A program made the translations under genes and the position numbers. DNA of 64,000 nt from Pelodera strongyloides (taxonomy: Eukaryota; Nematoda; Chromadorea; Rhabditida; Rhabditidae). A model generated the notes under the pieces. That model was not told the DNA's origin and searched no databases. It saw only the letters and a program-made list of their open reading frames with translations. The first letter of the stretch is position 1. Every line of letters starts with the position of its first letter. The stretch is from assembly GCA_036852015.1 (NCBI GenBank), contig JAANDG010000555.1:32493-96492 (forward strand), in the 5' to 3' direction. This document shows, one piece after another, positions 56,268-64,000 of the stretch.

Positions 56268-59200
56268 TTAAAACTGAGTACAGAACATTTCTGTTGAGCA
56301 GGGCGTTGCCTGACACGAGTAAAGATAAGGCAATTGGCACTGAGCAGAGTCGAATTCAGTCTTGAAGCCTTTGACACGAGTTAGGGTAGCACAATCTCCA
56401 CCATTGTCATTGATAACACCAGTCTGCAAAAGATTAATAGTAACTAGCTAGTTTACAAAATCGAAGCGAAAAGAAAACAGGAATTGGTCATAGGGTCACT
56501 TGAAATCGTCCCTTTTTTCCTTTTACAATGATAATATCTGCTGTCAGAATACAGGGAAAAGTTCCCAAAACGAGGTTCCGAGCGGAAGGAACTGACAATG
56601 TACATGTAGTTTTTTTCTAACAACTGCTGCTGTAGCGGCAGTAAAATAGCGTTATGGGGCTAGAGAGTCAGATAAATGAGCGCCTGTTTATCTAAACCAT
56701 TCTACTAGACTTACAAAGGGAGTCCCGTCAGCCCATGTCCATTGGCCATGAGATCTCTCCAAACCAACATAGATTGGCTCTTTGCCTGTCACATCTGAAA
56801 TTGAATAGAATCAACAGCAAACGGCCGATTTTGAAGTTTGCCTTACTACAACAGGGAAAACAACGGCACTTGCTAGTCAAGGCTTCACAGTATGACAAAT
56901 CTGAACGTAATCCCTGTAACTATATTTAGGTATTCCTCACACACCGCCAGTTAAGTAGTGCCACACCGCCCTAACTTAAAGCATAATTCAAAAACGGTTG
57001 TTTCGTTGAAGCCAACCTTTGCTAACGAATATCTGCTGTGCGGGTGTGATGACTGTGGATAGTTTTCCCTGATGTTCCCTTGAACAATAATGCTTGGCCA
57101 GTTGATTGGTCGCTTCCAAAGTCGACGTCTTAAATGAGTGGTGTTGAAAAGAAAAAGGTAAAGCAACAATGGTAAACTTTGAATAAAGGTAAAGCAAAAA
57201 TGGTAAAAAGTTGAGTGAACTATCTTCGTCACCTGATAACATCCATCATCAGGATCACCACGGTGTGTTGTCGAGTCAGCAGTATAAGAACTAGGGCAGA
57301 AGCAATTGGCTGAAAACTTCATTATTGCTTGAGATTGACCTTTGTACTAAGTAAAAATAAAAATGTTGATAGAACAGAGAATAGAAGAAAATAAATATAC
57401 TACACACCACTGCAGATAAGATTGATCAAGTCCTGTACTTTAGCAACGCTTTTCGATGAATCGATGTAGTACTCAGGTGATGCAATTTCCTTCAATTCAG
57501 GGGCAATATCTCCATTCGAATCACCGAATGCTGAAATAAACAAGTGGGCGTATATATGTTATGCTTATTGAGTATTTATAAAGCGCGCGAAAAGCTATTC
57601 CAACTCCTCACCGATCACAATTATTATTCCACCGTTGTCTTTGAAGGATTTTGCTTTCGCCAGTGGAGATTCGTAACTTCCGAGTCTGGAACAAAGATAT
57701 GTATTGTTATTTTGAAGCCGCGTCTCTATAGAAGATATGCAGGCCAGTGCAAACTAAATAATAATGTCAATTGTGTGTGTCTTTATTTTTTCTTTATTTT
57801 TTTGCAAAAGTATCCTATTTTCTGCAATAGCTGACAATGAGGTACAATAGTTTAACAAGGATGTGATGCACACAACAAAAGGGGGACAGACACACACTTC
57901 ACGACGCAGCATACTGACAGGGGACCACACTACAAAGAACAAGGAAACGAATTTTGGATGTCATGGAAAAGCAAAGTTGACCTGTATGTAGAAGCTCCAA
58001 TGATCATAACTTTTCGTGAAGTTGGACGATGTACAGAAGATTTGAAACTATCGCTTGCAATGTTGATTGCCCTATAAGTTTTTTGTTCTCCATTATTTTC
58101 TCTTACAAAACGAAATTTTCTCTTGCAAATGTTTATCCCCACAATGAATTAAAATATATCCTGAATTGGCAAGCGTAGACAGCAGAAAATGTAGTTCAAA
58201 TAAGACAAATTGTTGTTTTATATAAAAGCCAAATAACGGTTACTTAAAAGCCAAATAACGGTTAAGTTATTTGGTCAAATAACGGTAAGTTACTTTCTGG
58301 ATTTGTGGCAAACGAGAAGCTACATCTCTACATGATCCGTATAGTCATAGATAACAAAATTAAGCGTACCCATCTATATTTGTGCCATCGGTATTGGTTC
58401 TTTTTACATTGTCAATGTCATTAACAAAACTGTATGTATCCGTGTAGTGATCAAGATTTGCGAATAGTTGTGCTTGGTCTCCTTAAATCAAAACTAACAT
58501 AAAAAATCTAAATTTTCTGTTAGAAGAATTGTTATAGTACAGACGGTAACCGCCACTATATCGTAGAAATATCAACAGAATTGATAGAAACCAAAACTGA
58601 TACTCAACGTAAATATTATGGTTATTTAAGAAGATCAGAGCTTATCTAAAATTGACAAACCGTATGTGATAATTCCAGCTCGAGTTTGGTACTGTTCCCC
58701 TTGCCCAATTGTCAATTGCCCCATTGCAGAGAACACATAATCAACCAACTGTAAAATTTAAGATCATAGAACATACAAAGCTTTGTAAATCCAGGGCATA
58801 CTTGTTATTCCAATTTACCTCTTGAAATCTGTTTGCCGCTAATCCGTTCGAACCGTCGAATAGCAAAAATATGTCGTTCCAACTCTGAAGTTAAATGGGA
58901 TTACTTTACCACAATGCAATTCTCACACTAGGAACACTAAAAAATAGTTGTGGCTATTTGATTTTACGCTTTAAAGCGAATGTCAAGCCTGATTCACAGA
59001 TATTCTATAACACGCTGTCACAACTACCGTAGTTTACACAATTTCTCTCGCGCTCTCCTCTTTTTCTTTGCTGACTTAAACAAATTTCTCTCGCGCCCTC
59101 TTCTTTTTCTTTGCTGTCTAACAGCCTCGTAAATTCAAACGTCCCGTGGACAAAGATTTGGCTTAGCTTTGTCCGCACGACTCGAATCCCATACTGAAGG

Positions 59201-60782
59201 AGTTTTTTGGAGCGGTTTGAAACTGTTTTTCTTCTTACATGAAAGTTTTTGTTTATTTTTATTTTCACTTTCCTCACCTTCAAAACATAAGCTTTTTTTT
59301 GAGCCCAACATGAAAACCCGGCTTGACATTCCCTTTAAAAGTGAAAGTCAAAGTTGTGATTTCCTCTAAGTGCACCTTGGATGGATTACAAGGGCAATTT
59401 TGTGTTGTTGGCTGCACAGTTGGTTTGAAAGTAGATGCAGGCTGAACAGTGGTTTCTATAGGATAGAATGTTGATTCCGGGGTGGTGACTCCTTCCCATG
59501 TTGTGTCCCAACCATCGGTAGTGGAGTCTGAAATACTTTAGGTTTAGCAATGCCCAGATCTAAGTTATAAGGCGTCAAAATTATTCTTTTACATTCACGG
59601 TGGTTTTTTTTTTCGGAGGATGTGAATATGTGAAAATACACTTTGGATTGTGTCAAATTTTAAAGGAACTCAGTGTTCATGAATAAATGAATAGTTCGTC
59701 CCTTAACTCCTAGTCTTTATTCTTAAAGCGAAATGCTAGCCCCTTTGGAAAATTTGCATATGATAAGCAAATCCTATGTATCCTATGCTAATTTTGCGCG
59801 ATTGCCGTGGACGATCGCGCAAAATTAGCATAGGATACATAGGATTTGCTTATCATATGCAAATTTTCCAAAGGGGCTGGCATTTCGCTTTAACATAATC
59901 ACTGACCTTGATATCCACATTGAGTGCTGATGATCAGTTCAGCGAGGTAATCAGGTAATGGGAATTGCAACGGCACGTCAATTACTCGTGTATTCGTCCA
60001 AGAGGAGAAATCAGCTGACGAGCCCATGTTTACTACGGTAAAAGAGGCATTCAGGCCACCCAAATACTGCGATGCCAAGTTGAGATCAGTTTGGTTACTG
60101 AAACTTATTTAAACAATTAATTTATGGAAAGGAATGATCCCCAGTTTTTTACAGGAGATCTAAAAGGGGCTGAACAATAAGCCAGAACTGTCCTTCTACA
60201 TAATAAACTCCATACGTGGATGCTGAGAAAAGAACGATATGATCGTATGGTGGATAGGTGCGTAGCTGATTTGCTTCGGCGTTGATCAGGTTGTTCACTA
60301 ACCTAAAAATTATTTCAGTTGTACAGATGCACGCTCCATGAAGTTGGAATGGTGTAGATATTCAGTGTTGTGGTGAACTTGTAATTCCAACCAAAGAAAA
60401 CAAAGTGTGTTTCGCACATTTATTTCCTTTTATTTGGTACACTTTTATTTGGTATTTGTTTCCAAACATTGCTCTATGATCTTTACATTTGTATTCTCAC
60501 GTAAATACGCGAAAAAATTTACGAATCATTCCCTGCGTTTGATTTATTGACTGCAAGGAAGAGTATGTAAGCTAAAACTTTTTGTTTGTAGTGTATCTCG
60601 TAAAATAAAAAAGAGCGCATATGTTTATCACTGACTGGGTGAGCGTGAAGTTTCCGGGGTACGTACCACCATGTGCTATTTGAAGTCCGTAAAACGAGTA
60701 ACAAATAGCCCCTGGAGTTCTCTTAAATATGTCTTTACTCTAATGTGCTACAACGTGATGTAGGTTAGATGCTTCATTTTAC

Positions 60783-60853
<71 letters not shown>

Positions 60854-61810
60854 TTCAAAAAAAAAAGAATTAAAGTGCTTCTAAAAAATTCGTTTGAATC
60901 CTTTCTTAGCGCGATAGCGCTAACAGAGTTTGGGTTTAATCCGAGAGCCCTTTTTTCCATTTTTCACCCTGAATATGTTCTTAGACCAAAAATTGAAATT
61001 CTTTTGGTCTATTAAGTGAAAGGACCATATTTCATAATACCTGCGAAAATTTCAGGTAATAACCTTTTAACTTACGTCACCGCCGTCATAGAAGCCGAAG
61101 TAACAGTCTTGTCCTGGATTGCAAGCACCATAATATCCGAGAGCGAAATATACTTGGTTGCTGTCGTCGAATGCATAAGTGGAAAGTAGTGTTTCCATGT
61201 AGTTGAATAACTGAAATTACAAAAATGCAGTAAAAAAACTTTTGTCAACTGATCTTCTTTGCTGTGCTCGCATGTGCAAAAAGCTCACCTGATTAGTCTC
61301 CACACTCGTCCCCATATAATTCGTGCTGTCCACCAGGATAACGGTATGAAGCCCACACGGCACAAAACTGGGATTACCGGTCCCGGCAGAACAGGCGTCA
61401 AGGACTGAATTTGATGGAAGTACCAACTCAATTTTGCGACATTTTAAAGCGAATTACCGGCCGGTTTTTGAAACGCATCGCGGACAACTGAATTCTTAAG
61501 TATTTATGCTAATTTGCGAATTTAGCTCAATTTTTTTCTAATTAATTTTCATTTGCGTAGATTGCATAAGAATGCTGGTGCACTGTTTCAAAAAACGGCC
61601 GGTATTTCGCTTGACGGTAAGTTTATTGAATACTGCAGGTAACTTAGTATAGTAGATGACCCAGTTTTAGAGCAAAATCTTCTACACTGTTCCTAGGTGG
61701 ACCGTATAAAAGGTTTCCTCAACAGAAACCCGAAGACAACTAACGAAAAGGTAAAACTAATGCTCACCTAGAATGGGTAGAACTGCCAGTAAAACAATGC
61801 ATTCGCGCAT
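56268..61810 (-). CDS. VWA-VWA-C-type lectin secreted protein, copy 4 (intact)
   Basis: Best-preserved member. Exons: 61768-61810, 61289-61404, 61076-61210, 60636-60721, 60216-60302, 59907-60097, 59376-59527, 58819-58884, 58661-58748, 58370-58481, 57982-58071, 57612-57685, 57408-57530, 57233-57309, 57017-57128, 56715-56794 and 56268-56423; 595 residues, all phases agree. Signal peptide residues 1-14 (MRECIVLLAVLPIL); VWA1 about 33-217 with D40 in ILVDSTNYMG; Thr/Pro-rich linker about 218-270; VWA2 about 271-454 with D280 in LLFDGSNG; lectin fold 455-595 with QWTWADG, NDNGGDC and disulphide cysteines. Both metal sites lack the canonical DxSxS and no EPN/QPD sugar motif is seen, so ligand binding may be metal-independent. 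A secreted, possibly intestinal defence role is inferred from family knowledge and the GATA-type promoter block. Confidence 0.9.
58971..59338. mobile_element. TTAA-flanked element in an intron of copy 4
   Basis: TTAA at 58971 and 59335; ends AAGCGAATGTCAAGCC and GGCTTGACATTCCCTTT. The interior resembles 29250-29450 and 38851-39234 (GCTTTTTTTTGAGCCCAACA), with two copies of TTCTCTCGCGC and TTTTTCTTTGCTG. Confidence 0.7.
59723..59892. mobile_element. 170-bp near-perfect TTAA hairpin element
   Basis: TTAA at both ends, arms of about 80 bp starting AAAGCGAAATGCTAGCCCCT that pair with one or two mismatches around a tiny loop GTGG. It could fold into a single long stem. Confidence 0.9.
60784..60851. 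repeat. TA dinucleotide microsatellite
   Basis: About 34 TA units in intron 3 of copy 4. Confidence 0.95.
61444..61615. mobile_element. GCGAAAT-CCGG palindromic element in intron 1 of copy 4
   Basis: Arms AGCGAATTACCGGCCGG and CGGCCGGTATTTCGCTT, inner GAAACGCATCG block; left TTAA at 61444, right TTAA mutated. Confidence 0.65.
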
Positions 61811-61947
61811 GTTAGCCGGTTGAATTGAAGAAAAACCGAGTTCCAAAGTAACAGGAAACAATGGTTTAGGTGCGGTTATTTATAGCTAATAATCAGCGAG
61901 GGCGCCGTCTGCTTCGTGCGAGGCTTACAATAAAAACTATTTCTGTT

Positions 61948-61986
61948 TTCCTTATCTTAAGCTTTTTGCACATCAGTCTTCGTTAA
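61948..61986 (-). promoter_or_regulatory. Conserved upstream element of copy 4 with GATA core
   Basis: The minus strand has AAGACTGATGTGCAAAAAGC then TTAAGATAAGGAA, about 138 bp before the ATG at 61810. The right edge touches the TTAA of a half element (AGGAGGAGGCTCACGAGA) at 61983, so an insertion has occurred next to it. Confidence 0.55.
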
Positions 61987-63247
61987 AGGAGGAGGCTCAC
62001 GAGAATGAAGTGCTCAAATAGTTTCCTTTTATCGAAGGATAATGGGTTTATCTTTCAAAAAACAAGTATTATAAGGTTCAGCGCTTTAGTTTGGAGGAAT
62101 TAATTAATCTAACAAGGGAAATTCCTAGGTACATAACTGAATTAAAAAAAGTTGTAATGCAAAAGTTGTAGAGAATTAAATTCTATTAAAGATGGTGCAT
62201 TCAAAACGTGCCAGATCTAATTATCGAGCAATTACCCATAACCGTTCCTTATGGGAGCCTCAGTGATTTATGATTTCGGTTACCACTTAGCATAATGGAT
62301 AGCGCTTCTGACTGATAACGGGAATGTCAAGTGTTCGAATCCTCCCTGCGGAAGCTATTTTTGCGTTTTTGCTTGGGTATTTTTTTATAATTTAAAGCTT
62401 AAATAATTGTTTCAAAACAAATTACTGTGTGTTTAAACAACTTTGCTTGTGTCGATAACACATTTATGCTCTATTCAAGTTAAAAAAAATCGGGATTTGA
62501 TTTTTCCACTTTTTTTCATGAAATCACTGATGGTACCCATGGGTGAAAATATCGTTGAAAATAAAATGATGAAAACAACAACAAAATGACTGTGAATATT
62601 TAATAAATAATGAGTTAATTAATTGGTAGATCGTTTCTTTCATGGATAAAGAGTTCGCCCTGTAATTCGCTGAGAGAAGAAGCCTTGTCAATTGTAAGCA
62701 TGTTTGGGCGGCCCGGAAGATCGCATGTTTTGCTTAGCGGTTATCTGAGTCTGAAGCCTCTTAACAGTCTTAACTGACTCGCAGTTCCTGTGCACTCTCC
62801 TTGCAAACAGAAAACAAAAGTTTAAAAAAACTGATAACAGTCCAAACGTTCTCTCTACCTCTACACAACTACAAATTCACAATTTCGTGTCAACTTTACA
62901 CGTGACTAACATCATCAAACACTCCTTCTATTGGTGTGTGATAACTCTTCGTAAAGGACATGCATTGGATACAAGTGAAATTTTAGAATTTAGAATCATT
63001 GCTTGGTCCAGAAGAAATTAGTAAATGACGTTCGAAATAAAATTTGAACTCAATGGAACAAAACATATTGGTAAGGAATAGAAATCAAACTGAAACGGAT
63101 AAAATTTCGTTTCTGACGGTGAGAAACAGCAATAGCTGCAGGAAAATAAAGGAAAGAAGTGATCGACTGTTATAGTGTGGTTTTTCGGGGCGGTGGCCAT
63201 CTTTGCAGTAAAAACACATCAAGATGAATAATGTATAAATCATTTAC
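61987..63247. other. Spacer between copies 4 and 5
   Basis: Begins with one end of the GGAGGCTCACGAG TTAA family, then a tRNA-like relic at 62283-62353. The rest is AT-rich without a supported gene. Confidence 0.5.
62283..62353 (+). tRNA. tRNA-like relic, Arg-type
   Basis: A box TTAGCATAATGGATAGC and B box GTGTTCGAATCC at the normal spacing, and a CTTCTGACT stretch as in Arg tRNAs. Acceptor and T stems do not pair, so a pseudogene is most likely. Confidence 0.4.
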
Positions 63248-63901
63248 TTAATTCAAGAAAACGCTAGAGCAAGGAAACTCAGTGGAGCATGGCGTGACCT
63301 CGCAGCTGTAGATTTGCTGAGAACTGCATTGCACGGAAGCAAATTGTGTTATGAATCCGTTGAGTCTGGTCACAGTTCCGCAATCGCCTTCACTATCATT
63401 GATAGTACCGTTCTAGAAATATACCACCAACAAATATTGAAAATTTTGAGTAGCTAATAGCGAGAAAAGCAAGTCATAAACAACAGCAATACTAAAAACA
63501 ATCCAGCACATAAAAAATTCCTTATAGTAAGAAATGAATAAACCCTTATTTACTCACGAAAGGAGTTCCGTCCGCCCATATCCACTGCCCAGTTGCATAA
63601 GAACGTTCCAAACCGACGTAGATTTGCGTATTGGACGAAAAATCTGTACTTTATGTTTATTTTTGTTTTTATGGGTGTTTATTCTTTCAAGGGTCTAAAT
63701 AACACCAAGGTTTTCTCTTTCAGACGAAAAATTATTAAAAAGGACTGCCTAACAGTAAATACAAAAAAATCTACATGTATCTTTCTTACATCGTGTGAGA
63801 AATACTTGCTGTGGTGGAGAGGGGACGACAGAGAGAATACCACTGGAGGCATCAGCACATCTTCTCTTACCATACGCCTGATGCTCAGGTTGATTAGAAA
63901 C
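63248..63901 (-). CDS. C-type lectin 3' end, copy 5 (5' part beyond the window)
   Basis: Three exons in phase: 63790-63901, 63558-63643 and 63248-63412, ending in TAA. They encode a lectin fold with SPPQQVFL, IYVGLERSYATGQWIWADG, NDSEGDC and a C-terminal CEVTPCSTEFPC. It is clearly related to copies 1-4 but more diverged (TGVINDN becomes NGTINDS, and the tail differs). The 63901 acceptor (TAATTCAG) shows that more exons lie to the right, where VWA exons are expected. No stop or frameshift was seen. Confidence 0.75.
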
Positions 63902-63970
63902 CTGAATTAGCTCAGAACTGACATTTTCTTTCGAAACGATATAAAGAAGCATTTCTGTTGTACGGCTGAC

Positions 63971-64000
63971 TTAAAGCGAAATACCGGTCGGTTTTTGAAA
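63971..64000. mobile_element. Left end of a GCGAAAT-CCGG element, cut by the window edge
   Basis: TTAAAGCGAAATACCGGTCG followed by GTTTTTGAAA, matching the left arm at 61444 and 26681. Confidence 0.55.

Noticed and set aside
62283..62353. Functional Arg tRNA
   Set aside because: A and B boxes are good but the acceptor and T stems do not pair, so it is listed only as a relic.

Overview
This 64 kb window is eukaryotic and almost certainly nematode, most like Caenorhabditis or a relative. The evidence is many short spliced exons, introns often of 45-60 bp ending in TTTCAG-type acceptors, AT-rich non-coding DNA, a nematode-style F-box gene, and a tandem cluster of secreted von Willebrand A (VWA) plus C-type lectin genes. 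No bacterial genes, rRNA, CRISPR arrays or viral genes were seen. Most short open frames are chance frames; real genes were recovered by joining exons whose phases and splice sites agree.

Layout. 1-5.9 kb is gene-poor: an 83-codon ORF on the minus strand (1606-1857), the 3' end of a plus-strand gene (2313-2563) and repeats. 5983-8642 (+) is a complete 12-exon F-box gene (373 codons). From 9.1 kb to the right edge the minus strand carries a tandem family of VWA-VWA-C-type lectin genes. Copy 1 (19496 to 9119) has 16 exons and is split inside one exon by two head-to-tail Helitrons. Copy 2 (38481 to 20145) has 17 intact exons stretched to 18 kb by transposons. Copy 3 survives only as a 5' half (55091 to 52775) and a 3' half (45312 to 42178), with its middle missing and other lesions. 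Copy 4 (61810 to 56268) is compact and intact, 17 exons and 595 residues. Copy 5 (63901 to 63248) is a lectin 3' end whose 5' part lies beyond the window. A relic first exon plus promoter sits at 39727-39916.

The encoded proteins have a short signal peptide, two VWA folds with incomplete metal-site motifs, a Thr/Pro linker in most copies and one C-terminal lectin fold. This fits secreted, perhaps intestinal or immune, recognition proteins. A shared element with an AGATAAGG (GATA) core lies about 105-140 bp upstream of each start codon.

The rest is a dense mobile-element landscape: three Helitron copies carrying 129-bp or about 124-bp tandem repeats and GC-rich hairpins; many palindromic elements flanked by TTAA, several abutting and sharing one TTAA; a hAT-like element with a perfect 8-bp target duplication and spliced exons inside; a 3 kb element with CAGCCACTGG ends; and a terminal-inverted-repeat element with a tRNA-like core, one copy of which was invaded by a TTAA element. 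Two further small spliced plus-strand genes of unknown function lie at 40392-40719 and 50773-51596.
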